Positions 7,844 through 16,900 of a stretch of DNA of 52,275 bases are shown piece by piece. The notes beneath the pieces are model-generated. The model saw only the letters and a program-made list of their open reading frames with translations, did not search any database and had not been told where the DNA came from. The first letter of the stretch is position 1, and every line of letters begins with the position of its first letter. Source of the DNA: an uncultured Collinsella sp. (GTDB lineage Bacteria; Actinomycetota; Coriobacteriia; Coriobacteriales; Coriobacteriaceae); assembly GCA_902493145.1 (NCBI GenBank), contig CABUOA010000015.1, positions 1 to 52,275 of the forward strand. Reading direction: 5' to 3'. A program made the translations under genes and the position numbers.

Positions 7844-9733
7844 ATGAACGGAGTTTTGCTCATGGTTGTGGCCGCGGCGGTGCTCGCCTGCGGCTATCTG
7901 GGCTACGGCCGCTGGCTGGCCAACAAGTGGGGCGTTGACAAAGAGGCCCTCACGCCGGCCAAGCGCATGAAGGACGGCAAGAGCTTCTCGCCCGTCTCCG
8001 CCTTTACCGCGTTCTCGCACCAGTTCAGCTCGATCTGCGGTGCTGGCCCTGTCACGGGTACGATCGTCGCCATGGCCTTTGGCTGGCTGCCCGTCGTGCT
8101 CTGGGTCCTCGTCGGCGGCATCTTCTTTGGCGCCGTCCACGACTTTGGTGCCCTGTACGCTTCGATGAAGAACAACGGCAAGTCGCTCGCTCAGCTCATC
8201 GAGAAGTACATCGGCAAGACCGGCCGTCGCCTGTTTCTGCTGTTCTGCTGGCTGTTCTGCATCATCGTCATCGCCGCTTTCACCGACATGGTCTGCAAGA
8301 CGTTCATGTTCACCCCGGCCGTTGACGCTTCCGGCGCCGCTACCGGTGCCATCGACTTCACCAAGTCCTATGCCGCCGGCTGCGCTGGCACCATATCCAT
8401 CCTGTTCACCTTCGTCGCTATCGCCTTTGGTTGGGCCCAGAAGAAGTTCAACCTTACCGGCGCTGCCGAGTTCGTCACCGGCGTGGTGCTCATGGTCCTC
8501 ATGTTCGCCGTCGGCATGCAGTTCCCGCTCTACCTGGACAAGTTCCAGTGGTTCGCCGTCGTTATGGTTTACCTGGTCTTTGCTGGCGCCATGCCCATCC
8601 AGATGCTCAAGACCCCGCGCGACTACCTCACCTCGATCATGATGATCGTCATGATCGCCTGCGCTGTCCTCGGCATCGTCGTCCTGGGTGTTAACGGCCA
8701 GGCCACCATCTCCGCTCCGGTCTTTACCGGCTTCTCCGGTGCTTCCGGCATGATGTTCCCGGTCCTGTTTGTCTCCGTTGCCTGCGGCGCTCTCTCCGGT
8801 TTCCACAGCCTCGTTTCTTCCGGCACCTCCTCCAAGCAGGTCGAGAAGGAGCAGGACGCCGTCAAGGTCGGTTACGGCGCCATGATCGTCGAGTCCTTCG
8901 TCGGCATCCTTGCCATCATCGTCGCCGGCATCATGTTCTCCGACATGAACACCGCCGGTACCGGTGCCCTCAACGCCGGCGTCGCTTCCACCCCGTTCCA
9001 GATCTTTGCCGCTGGCATCTCCCGCGGTATGCAGGCCTTCGGTGTTGACGGCACGCTCGCTACCGTCTTTATGACCATGAATGTTTCCGCTCTGGCCCTG
9101 ACCTCGCTCGACGCCGTCGCCCGCATCGCCCGTACCTCGTTCTCCGAGTTCTTTGCCCAGACCAACGACGCCCTCGCCATCGAGTCTAAGGCCGGCTACA
9201 TGAAGGTTCTCGGCAACCCCTGGTTCGCCACGGTCGTCACCCTGCTTCCCGGTCTCGCCCTCGCCTTTGGCGGTTATGCCAACATCTGGCCGCTCTTTGG
9301 TGCTTCCAACCAGCTGCTCGGCGGTATGACCATGATCACCCTCGCCGTGTTCTGCAAGTGCACTGGCCGCAAGGGCTGGATGCTCTACGTGCCCGTCGCC
9401 TTCCTGCTCTGCTGCACCTTCACCTCGCTGGTCCAGAGCGCCATGGGCTGCATGGCCGCCGTCCAGGCCTACGGCTTCTTCGGCACTATCCCGGCTACCG
9501 CCACCACGGCCGCCGTCTCCGTCGCCGCCACCAAGGGCCTGCAGCTCGTCTTTGCCATCCTGCTGATGGTCCTGGGCCTGATCGTTGCCGTCAACTGCCT
9601 CAAGGAGTTCTTCGGCAAAGAGGCCGGCTCCATGCCCGACGAGGAGCCCGAGTGGTCCGAGATGGGCAAGGCCGAGTATGGTCGCGCCGCTGCTGCTGAG
9701 GCTCCCGCCGACGCCGCAACCGTCGAGGCTTAA
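7844..9733 (+). CDS. cstA: CstA-family carbon starvation / pyruvate (peptide) transporter
   Basis: Integral membrane permease of the CstA family, whose members import pyruvate or peptides. The 629 residues contain many hydrophobic spans and family-typical stretches: GYGRWLANKWGVD near the N-terminus, SHQFSSICGAGPVTGTIVA, GAVHDFGALYASMKNNGKS, and GFHSLVSSGTSSKQV in the middle. The C-terminus is hydrophilic and Ala/Glu-rich. GAGGAGG precedes the ATG. Codons are strongly C-ending, which suggests high expression. It stands alone downstream of an Ile/Val attenuator and ends before a strong terminator, so it is a single-gene unit. Substrate cannot be settled from sequence. Confidence 0.9.
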   Translation: MNGVLLMVVAAAVLACGYLGYGRWLANKWGVDKEALTPAKRMKDGKSFSPVSAFTAFSHQFSSICGAGPVTGTIVAMAFGWLPVVLWVLVGGIFFGAVHDFGALYASMKNNGKSLAQLIEKYIGKTGRRLFLLFCWLFCIIVIAAFTDMVCKTFMFTPAVDASGAATGAIDFTKSYAAGCAGTISILFTFVAIAFGWAQKKFNLTGAAEFVTGVVLMVLMFAVGMQFPLYLDKFQWFAVVMVYLVFAGAMPIQMLKTPRDYLTSIMMIVMIACAVLGIVVLGVNGQATISAPVFTGFSGASGMMFPVLFVSVACGALSGFHSLVSSGTSSKQVEKEQDAVKVGYGAMIVESFVGILAIIVAGIMFSDMNTAGTGALNAGVASTPFQIFAAGISRGMQAFGVDGTLATVFMTMNVSALALTSLDAVARIARTSFSEFFAQTNDALAIESKAGYMKVLGNPWFATVVTLLPGLALAFGGYANIWPLFGASNQLLGGMTMITLAVFCKCTGRKGWMLYVPVAFLLCCTFTSLVQSAMGCMAAVQAYGFFGTIPATATTAAVSVAATKGLQLVFAILLMVLGLIVAVNCLKEFFGKEAGSMPDEEPEWSEMGKAEYGRAAAAEAPADAATVEA

Positions 9734-9774
9734 TCGACCTAACGACGCGAACGTCACATCTATATGACTCGGAA

Positions 9775-9811
9775 GGGTCGGGTCCGCAACTACGCGGGCC
9801 CGGCCTTTTTT
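9775..9811 (+). terminator. terminator of cstA
   Basis: GGTCGGGTCCGC and GCGGGCCCGGCC form a long GC-rich stem around AACTAC, followed by six T. Located 42 bases after the cstA stop. Confidence 0.88.
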
Positions 9812-9852
9812 CATGTAAAAGCGAGCGGCGCCTGAGTGTTCTCGCAGTTGTT

Positions 9853-9882
9853 TTGCGTGGGTAGGGGCGCGCGTTGTACCAT
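9853..9882 (+). promoter_or_regulatory. candidate promoter for the JetD-like gene
   Basis: TTGCGT (9853-9858) and TACCAT (9877-9882) with an 18-base spacer lie 35 bases before the GTG start. Weak -10 match; given as a candidate only. Confidence 0.35.
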
Positions 9883-9916
9883 ATAGACGTATATGCGTAC
9901 ATATGAAAGGGGCCCC

Positions 9917-12097
9917 GTGGCCAAGACGGTATATTCCGATAACCAAAACAATGTCGATGCTCTGGCTGAGCGTCTGAGCAGCCAGACGTCGCTTTCTGCC
10001 GAGCGTGCTAAGCTGGTTGCCTATGACCTGCTCTGCCGCAAGGCACTCAAGATCAAGTCGAGCGCGCTGGCGCAGATTTTCCGCTCCGTCGACAAGGAAT
10101 GTGACACCAAGGCGATGCGCGATGAGCTCATCGCGGCGAAGATCGTTACCAAGATCGAGGGCAGTGGCATCAACGGGCGCCCGGCGTTCTATACCATTCA
10201 TGCCGAGATTCGCGATGACCAGGAGCAGCCTGCCGAGGTTGCCGAAGAGACCGTCGAGGATGTTGCCGAGGTGCCTGCTGCGGCGGCAACGGCGCCGCGC
10301 GAGCATGTCGATACCGACGAGCTGCTTGACGAGAGTGTCGTTCGCGCCTTTACGGCCAAGGCGGGTCGCGGCGGTTTTGGCGGGGGTGGCAAGCGCGATG
10401 CACAGCGCCGCGCCCAGCAGGAGCGCTTCCGTCGCGCCGTGGCTCAAAAGGATGCGACGGATGCCGAGCCAGTCGAGAACAAGGCTGCCGCAGAGCCTCA
10501 AAAGCCCGCCGGGGAACAGAAGCCCGCTAAGGTTCAGGAACCCCAGCGTCGTCGCGGCGCCCACTTTAAGGCCGAGCAACGAGACATTGCGTGCGAGGTG
10601 CAGGAGTCTGTCGAGGCCGCTGAGACGTCCGATGAGCCGATCAAGAAGGTTCCGGGCTCGTGCCGTCCCGGACGCGGCTTTGCGGGACGCGCGTATCCCG
10701 TAAAGCGTCAGGAAAAGGCTGATCAGGCTCCCGTGCCGCAAGTGGAGAAGGCTGAGAAGGCCGCCGAGCCGCCGATTTGTGAGCAGAAGCCTGTTGAGCC
10801 GCAGCCCGTTGCCGATGTTGAGGCACAGGGCCAGCAGCCTGCGGGCGAGCAGGCGGGGGAGAGTGCTTCGAGCAAGTCTCGCCGTCACCGTCACCGTGGC
10901 GGCCGTAACTCAAATGCCGAAGCCGTGGCCGAGAAGTCGACGGCGCAAAATAAGGATACGAAGGCTGATGCTCCGGTGGAGCAGCCCAAGCGCCAGCCGG
11001 CGAAGGGGGACAAGCCCGAGCGTTCGCAAAAGAGCCCGTCCGCGTCAAAGCAGGAGCGCAATGGTCGGGCGGATTCCAAGCGTAAGCCCCAGGCGCACTC
11101 TGGATCTGCCGCAACCGACGCAGCCACCCAGCAGTCTGAGTCGGCCGCCCATGGCGAGGTCTCGGCGTTTGCCCTGGCCCGTGTCCTGGGTAGGCAGCTG
11201 CTCAAGGTCGTTCCCACGCCTACGGCGCTCTCCAAGATGAAGGAGCAGCAGACTCAAATCGTTAAGGTCGAGGGCAAGGACGGTAAAAAGGCTCCGCAGC
11301 GTACTCAGCACAACGAGATGTCCAACCGCAAGATTGCCGAGGAGATCGCAATCATCCAGGCTTGGATTGAGCAGAATCGTGGTGCTGACACGCCGGTCGC
11401 TTCGCGTCGCCAGCGTGCCTACCAGATTTTTAACGACGAGAAAGCCTTCGATGGCAAGCACGGTGAGCGCCTGATCAGGCGTATGACCGAAAAGGGCATC
11501 AGTATGCAGGCGATTAAGGTTGGTCCCAACCGCCCTGTGCACTTTACGGGTTTCTTTACGCTGGGCGCCGACAAGCCGTTCATTATGGTCGAAAATCTGG
11601 ACACCTATGACGAGATCGTCAAGCTCCTGCGCGGTCGCAAGCATGCCAAGCTGTTTGGCACCAAGGTGGGCGGCGTGATCTTTGGCGGTGGCTGCAAGGC
11701 GAGCGTTTCGCACGCACTGGATGATTATCTGGCCGAGATCGGCTATCGCTTTAACTATGTCTACTATGTGGGCGACATCGATCGAGAGGGCGCGCGCATT
11801 GTCGAGCAGGCCCGCAACGCCAATGTCGTTGAGATTCGCCTGCATGCCGGCATGTATCGCGCCATGCTCGCCGAGCACAAGCGTCGCGTGAAGGCCGGCG
11901 GCGCGTGCGAGCCCGCGGCTGCCAACCAGGGCGTGCCGCAGAACCTTGCGGCGACGATCAAGGATCTGCCCATGGTCACACGCGTGCAGTTCCGTAACGT
12001 GCTGCGCGAGGGCGGGCGCATTCCACAGGAGATTCTGATGACCGCCGACTATCGGGATGGCGACTCGGGAAGCTTCGACCGCATGCTCAACAATTAG
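9917..12097 (+). CDS. orphan protein with JetD-like (DUF2220) Toprim C-terminus
   Basis: About 726 residues from GTG 9917, chosen because GAAAGGGG (9905-9912) precedes it; an ATG at 9893 is possible. Residues about 1-95 look like a helical, winged-helix-type domain. About 100-420 are low-complexity, rich in Ala, Glu, Lys, Pro and Gln with a SRRHRHRGG basic patch, probably disordered. The last 290 residues resemble the JetD C-terminal domain of Wadjet, the plasmid-cleaving nuclease subunit: SRRQRAYQIFNDEKAF, FIMVENLDTY (Toprim Glu), GGVIFGGGC, and YYVGDIDREGARI (Toprim DxD). No JetA, JetB or JetC lies nearby. Function is therefore unknown; nuclease activity is an inference from the conserved acidic residues. 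Confidence 0.65.
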   Translation: MAKTVYSDNQNNVDALAERLSSQTSLSAERAKLVAYDLLCRKALKIKSSALAQIFRSVDKECDTKAMRDELIAAKIVTKIEGSGINGRPAFYTIHAEIRDDQEQPAEVAEETVEDVAEVPAAAATAPREHVDTDELLDESVVRAFTAKAGRGGFGGGGKRDAQRRAQQERFRRAVAQKDATDAEPVENKAAAEPQKPAGEQKPAKVQEPQRRRGAHFKAEQRDIACEVQESVEAAETSDEPIKKVPGSCRPGRGFAGRAYPVKRQEKADQAPVPQVEKAEKAAEPPICEQKPVEPQPVADVEAQGQQPAGEQAGESASSKSRRHRHRGGRNSNAEAVAEKSTAQNKDTKADAPVEQPKRQPAKGDKPERSQKSPSASKQERNGRADSKRKPQAHSGSAATDAATQQSESAAHGEVSAFALARVLGRQLLKVVPTPTALSKMKEQQTQIVKVEGKDGKKAPQRTQHNEMSNRKIAEEIAIIQAWIEQNRGADTPVASRRQRAYQIFNDEKAFDGKHGERLIRRMTEKGISMQAIKVGPNRPVHFTGFFTLGADKPFIMVENLDTYDEIVKLLRGRKHAKLFGTKVGGVIFGGGCKASVSHALDDYLAEIGYRFNYVYYVGDIDREGARIVEQARNANVVEIRLHAGMYRAMLAEHKRRVKAGGACEPAAANQGVPQNLAATIKDLPMVTRVQFRNVLREGGRIPQEILMTADYRDGDSGSFDRMLNN

Positions 12098-12101
12098 GGA
12101 C

Positions 12102-12195
12102 GTGTGGCCCCGGCGGGCCGGGCATTAAGTTTGCTGCTCTACAGTCCTGCGCAAGACGAAGGCCACATTAAGTGGCCTTCTTTGCGTGCGGAACT
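12102..12195. repeat. palindromic repeat, copy 3, right arm lost
   Basis: Bases 12133-12195 match the core of the repeats at 7079-7147 and 7366-7434 (inner stem GAAGGCCAC/GTGGCCTTC, then TTTGCGTGCGGAACT). The match stops abruptly at 12195. In the other copies CGCGAT and a complementary right arm follow, whereas here the tRNA-like direct repeat begins 4 bases later. The left flank (GC-rich, ending near 12132) has no partner on the right, so the element seems to have been broken at the island boundary. Confidence 0.75.
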
Positions 12196-12199
12196 GCAC

Positions 12200-12228
12200 C
12201 CTTGCGGGTTCGAATCCCTCCGCTCGCC
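12200..12228 (+). repeat. left tRNA-like direct repeat (putative att site)
   Basis: These 29 bases match 19939-19967 at 28 positions and contain GGGTTCGAATCCC, the T-arm of a tRNA, followed by a plausible acceptor 3' strand. No anticodon arm lies upstream, so it is a fragment and not a gene. Together the two copies bracket the defence-type genes, as attL and attR would. Confidence 0.6.
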
Positions 12229-12264
12229 CACCAACAAAAACCGAGTTATGCGGTTCCTTGGACC

Positions 12265-12337
12265 CCCCACCACGGCGAGATCTGTTGCAGAACCGCGTCA
12301 CGTTGAAGTCTTCTAATAGCATGGGTTGCTAATGGCT
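12265..12337 (+). repeat. imperfect direct repeat left of the ATPase gene
   Basis: About 73 bases align with 13882-13955. The best conserved part reads TGTTGCAGAA, two variable bases, then GCGTCAC and TTG-AGT. The two copies flank the ATPase gene on both sides, which suggests that gene is a cassette inserted or duplicated with its borders. Confidence 0.6.
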
Positions 12338-12339
12338 GG

Positions 12340-12400
12340 AAATCTTGCAAAGTAGAACTGCAAGAAATAGAATATCTTGCAGTTTTACTTTGCAAGATTT
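12340..12400. promoter_or_regulatory. 26-bp-arm palindrome upstream of the ATPase gene
   Basis: Arms 12340-12365 and 12375-12400 are complementary with a single G-U type mismatch and a 9-base loop. It ends immediately before the GGAG ribosome site of the ATPase gene. It could be an operator or an RNA hairpin next to the ribosome site; AT-rich and without a T-run, so not a standard terminator. Confidence 0.7.
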
Positions 12401-12409
12401 GGAGATGGC

Positions 12410-13765
12410 ATGCCGGTCAATTCGCTTGTGCAGGAGAAGATTCTCGATTTCGAGCAGCTTGGAGTACCAGAGGTATTCAATCGCGATCTTCGCCTTGCCC
12501 CTATCCAGAAGCCTGAACGTAACAATTTGGCCCAGGTAATTGTGGGTACGCGCCGTTGCGGGAAGACCTATCGTCTGTTCCAGGAGATGCACGACATCGT
12601 GAACGCGGGCTATAGCCCCGAGACCATTTTGTACTTCAACTTTGAGGATGAGCGTCTCAAGCCCTATTCGCCCACTTTGCTCTCCGACGTGATTGACACG
12701 TATTTCATGCTACACCCGGTAGCGCGGGAGGAAGGTTGCTTCCTCTTTTTCGATGAGATCCAGGAAGTTCCCGACTGGAGCCTTTTCCTGCGCCGCGTGA
12801 TTGATTCAACGAAAGCGACCGTGTACGTGACGGGTTCGTCTTCGAAGATGCTGTCGTCCGAGCTTGCAAGTGAGTTTAGGGGACGTTCGCTCTCGAGGGA
12901 GCTCTTTCCGTTGAGCTTCTCCGAGTTCACGCGAAGAGCCTGCGGTACTTCGTTCTCTAAAGCTGCCGGTCTCTCATCCTCGGACTCCGCGTTGTTGCGG
13001 CGTGCGCAAGGCGATTTCTTGTTGCGCGGTGGATACATGGCTGCGCTTGACCTTCCAATTCAAGATTCCATGATGCTCGTGCAGGAATACGCGTACAGGA
13101 CGGTCGCGATGGACGTGGTGGAGCGTTACAACCTGCGGGCGCCACGGGTTGCTGCGAGTTTTTTGACCCGGTGCATTTCTTCGTCTGCACGCGAGCTGTC
13201 GGTTAACAAGGTTGCAAACGAGTTCAAGAGCAGGGGCGTGTCGACTTCGCGTGAGACGCTCTCGAATTTGCTCAGGTATTACGAAGAGGCCTACCTGGTA
13301 TTCTCATTGGGCGATTTGAACCGCTCGCTTGCGGACAATCCTCGTTCTAGTTCCAAGGTCTACGCCGTGGATCCCGGTATGTTTGCGTCGTTTTCGCGCG
13401 CGGCAACCAGGGAGGAGGGGCAGCGCTTGGAGACTGCGGTGTTCAACAAACTGCGCCGCACCGCACCCACCGTTCGTTCGGGATCGTTGGCACGATTGAC
13501 ATTCGAGCATGAGGGGAGCGCTCACGAGGTCGACTTTGTCATGGGCGACGCACTGCTAGGGGATGTGTACGAGCTCGTGCAGGTTAGTGTTGACCTCGCG
13601 AATCCTAAGACGAGGCTTCGGGAAATCTCGGCGCTTGAGTCTGCAATGGAGAAGCATGGAATTGACGAGTCGACGATCGTGACGATGGACACCGAGGAAA
13701 CCGTGCACGTTGATTCGGGAACCGTGAGTGTTGTCCCTGCTTGGAAATGGCTGCTCGACAACTGA
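12410..13765 (+). CDS. AAA_14 / DUF4143 ATP-binding protein
   Basis: A 451-residue P-loop ATPase of the AAA_14-DUF4143 family, cytoplasmic and of poorly understood function, common in accessory DNA of gut bacteria. The N-terminal ATPase has Walker A GTRRCGKT, Walker B FLFFDEIQEV and the sensor segment VYVTGSSSKML, followed by the RGRSLSRELFPLSFSEF stretch typical of the family. The C-terminal half (about 200-451) is DUF4143-like. ATG 12410 is chosen over the upstream in-frame start because GGAG (12401-12404) precedes it. Codon choice is less C-rich than in the neighbouring housekeeping genes. The gene lies between two 73-base direct repeats and behind a large palindrome. Confidence 0.88.
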   Translation: MPVNSLVQEKILDFEQLGVPEVFNRDLRLAPIQKPERNNLAQVIVGTRRCGKTYRLFQEMHDIVNAGYSPETILYFNFEDERLKPYSPTLLSDVIDTYFMLHPVAREEGCFLFFDEIQEVPDWSLFLRRVIDSTKATVYVTGSSSKMLSSELASEFRGRSLSRELFPLSFSEFTRRACGTSFSKAAGLSSSDSALLRRAQGDFLLRGGYMAALDLPIQDSMMLVQEYAYRTVAMDVVERYNLRAPRVAASFLTRCISSSARELSVNKVANEFKSRGVSTSRETLSNLLRYYEEAYLVFSLGDLNRSLADNPRSSSKVYAVDPGMFASFSRAATREEGQRLETAVFNKLRRTAPTVRSGSLARLTFEHEGSAHEVDFVMGDALLGDVYELVQVSVDLANPKTRLREISALESAMEKHGIDESTIVTMDTEETVHVDSGTVSVVPAWKWLLDN

Positions 13766-13881
13766 TGGAGAGAGGTGCAATTCGTATGTTTGCATCGAGT
13801 GATGATTCGAACGCAACGCATGGCAGCTCGCGACAGTTCTGGCTGTTCTCGCTCCAAAATCGACGCAGGTCCGTGCGATAG

Positions 13882-13955
13882 CCCCAGCACGGCAAACCCT
13901 GTTGCAGAATTGCGTCACATTGCAGTTCTGCCAAAGATGCCGGGCACTAATGACT
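13882..13955 (+). repeat. imperfect direct repeat right of the ATPase gene
   Basis: Partner of 12265-12337. In this copy CAGAACTGC and GCAATTCTG on the minus strand also form a small hairpin. The remaining bases between the ATPase and the helicase gene (13766-13962) contain no gene. Confidence 0.6.
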
Positions 13956-13962
13956 AATTGTC

Positions 13963-16900
13963 TTACAGCGCCAACAACCCTTGGTCGAAGGCGTTGGGGA
14001 ACATGAACTTGCGCTGCTTAGGCTTGCCGTGCTTGTCCACGCCGAGGATGACGTCGATGGACCCGCCCTCGCGGTCGACGTCGACAACCTCGCCGTAGCC
14101 GAATGCCTTGTGGAACACCGTGTCGCCCACCTCGAGAGCGGCGAGCTGTGCATCAGTCGGCGCGGGCGCGGCGGGCGCAGGCTCTTCTGCCTCCTCCGGG
14201 TAGCCCGAGATCCACCACCCAGGGTTGCCGCCCGTGGCCTTGTTGCCGCGGAAGGTGAACTCGAAGCTCGCTCCACGCTTGGCGAGCTGCTTCATGACGT
14301 TGTCCAGCTCGCCGCCGCCGATGACCCAGAGGTTGCCCTCGCTCGTTTCGCGCAGATCGACGAACTTGAACCTCTGTTCTTCGATGGCGTTGACGATCCA
14401 GTCGCGCTTGGCGGGAGTCGTCTGCGCGGCAGTTGGTGCGGTGGCGTTGGCTGTATCGGCCACGGGCGCCGGCGTGGTGCTGTCCGTGCGGGCGGCACCA
14501 GCTTCCTTCTTCTCCCGCACGCGGGCAACCGCCCCCGGCTTGGGCAGATCGACATGCTCAACCGTGCTCGTCGCGCGCACCATGCGACCGCTCTCGTCCA
14601 GAAGCGTGTCCATGCGCGTCATCTCCTCGAAGTCCTCCATGGACAGCGAGGTGTCGAAGAGGCCCACGCGCGCGTCGTAGCTGTGCTTCTCGATGCCGGT
14701 GTAGGAAAGGCTCGCGTCCTCGTAGCGGCGGAACTTGTACACCGCGTCGTTCATCACGGAATCGCGGAACACGCCGAGCGACACCAAAAGTTCGAAGTCC
14801 TTCACCGAGAGGCCCGTGACCTTCTTGAACAGGCCGGGTTCCAGCTGCGTGATGACCTCTTTCAGGCTCTGCTCGCGGTAATCGGTGAGGTACATGAACA
14901 CGGGGATGCGCGTGGCGAACTTAATCAGCTTCTCCTGGATCTGCTTGCGCTTGGTCTTGAATTCCTTCTCTTCCTCGGAGAGCTCCTTCTTCTCCTTTTT
15001 AGTAAGCTCGCCGCCTTCTTTCTTGGCTTTCTTCACGTGCTCGGACTTGTTGATAATCGTCTCGATATCGTCGTTGAGGCTGCGGAAGCCCTCGATGTTG
15101 CTCAGGGCCTTCATCGCCTCGGCGCTCTCGAGCAGACGACGAAGCGTATCGTTATCCACGTTAACCAAAAGCGCGCTTTCCCAACGGCGAGCGAGCAGTG
15201 TAGCTGAGGTTCCAGCCATGGCGATATCCAAGATGTCGGCAGCATCCACCTCGCGCATCGCACTACCGTCGTAGGCGAGCACGGGAAGAAACTTGATAAA
15301 GTCCGCTACCTTCTTCTCCGGATTAGGCTCGTCGACGGACAGCTGGCAGCTGTAGTCGGAGACCATGGCGAGTGCACGGTCGAGCGCAAAGTCGAACACA
15401 TAGCATTCCTGCTTTATGACCTGCGTATGTCCGTCCTCGTCCTTTGCAGTCCAAGGACTCTGTACACGGAACGCGGTCTGAAAATACGTCTCGGGGCTCT
15501 TGAGGTTGCGCAGCATAAATACACCGGTCCACGGGCGGATGGTCACACCGGTGGTAAGCTTTCCGCATGACAAGGTGATGGTTTTAGTTTCGAGCGGGTC
15601 ACCCATGGACTTTCGTACAGGATTAACGGCCTCGAGACCGATACCCGCCTTGCTGCCCGCCGCGACCAGTACCTTGTAGTCGTGGTAGAACGCGTTTTGG
15701 CGCTCGGCCAGCAAGTTCGCCATGGCATAGCAGGATGCCACGTTGGGCAAGAACCACAGCGTATGCGTGAGATTTGCCATAAGGTCGGCATGGCTAAAGG
15801 GAAGCACTGGTTTCTGTGCCCCCATCTTCAATTCGTCGGTCGTGGTCTCCGCCAACGCACCGCGAATAAGGTCAAGCCATTTCTGCACGTAGTCCTTGTA
15901 CTTAAACTGCGCGTTCTCACCCTCGCCCACGGCAGAAAAGAATACATTGAGGTCGAATTCGTCGAACTCGCCCTGGCGCGCAACCTTGGTAATCGAATCG
16001 GGCACCTTGTAGGTCATCAGCACCATACGGGGCAGGGCCTCATACGGGTTCTGCGTGAACGGATGTGATTGCGCCCAGCCCTGCTTGGCCTGCTGTTCGT
16101 CGGAGTAGGTCCAGTTGAAGATCTGATCCTCGATAAACTCGCCGGAAGTCAATGCACGGAACGGCGTGCCGGAGAGGTACAGGTAGCGGTCAGCCTGGAT
16201 GGGCAGCCACGTCTCGTCGATGTTGTTACCCTTCGAGGCCTCATCGGCTTCCTTCTCCTCAGCCTCGACGGCCTTGTCTTCATCTTGACTGGCAAAGAGA
16301 CCCTTTGCGCTGTCTCGCCACGCGCCGAAGTGGTATTCATCGAACGCCACCAGGTCCCACTTTTCCAGGTGAACCCATTCGTTGCGTGCCTTGATGGTGC
16401 CGTTCTTATCCACACCGAGGAAGTCCTGGAAGGAGCCAAAGCATACGATGGGACGCGCTGGATCGCACTCGTCGTAGGACCTGACATCACGGGCGACGAA
16501 CTGCCAACCTTCAAAGTCGATGTGGCTCTCAAGATCCTCGCGCCAGGCATCCTCTACCGCAGGCTTAAAGGTAAGCACAAGAACGCGCTTCATGTTCATA
16601 CGACGGGCAAGCTGATAGGTCGCGAAGGTCTTGCCGAAGCGCATCTTGGCGTTCCACAGGAACTTGGGCACACTGCGGTTACCGGGTTGCTCGCACATGC
16701 GAAAATACGCCTCGGTCTTGTTGACTGCGGCAAGCTGCTCGGGACGCATGGCAAAGTCCTCGGTGCGCTCGCGCTCGTAACTGGTGCGATCACGAACCTC
16801 CAGCCATGCGCTACGCACGTCATCAGGCGTGCAGCGGAACCACTCGCCGCCGACATTCTCAAATCCCTTGGCTCCAAGCCGTTTATGCACCGCGTGGTCC

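Noticed and set aside
7685..10894. 1069-residue open frame on the minus strand opposite cstA and the JetD-like gene
   Set aside because: It runs antisense to cstA and the start of the next gene, its product is low-complexity (Gly/Asp/Glu/His-rich) and it has no domain match. It is a shadow of high GC and biased codons.
12200..12228. functional tRNA gene
   Set aside because: Only the T arm and acceptor 3' part are present; upstream is a palindromic repeat, with no D or anticodon arm.
13981..15207. 408-residue + strand frame opposite the helicase 3' half
   Set aside because: No domain signature; the minus-strand frame is continuous with helicase and Tudor-like motifs.
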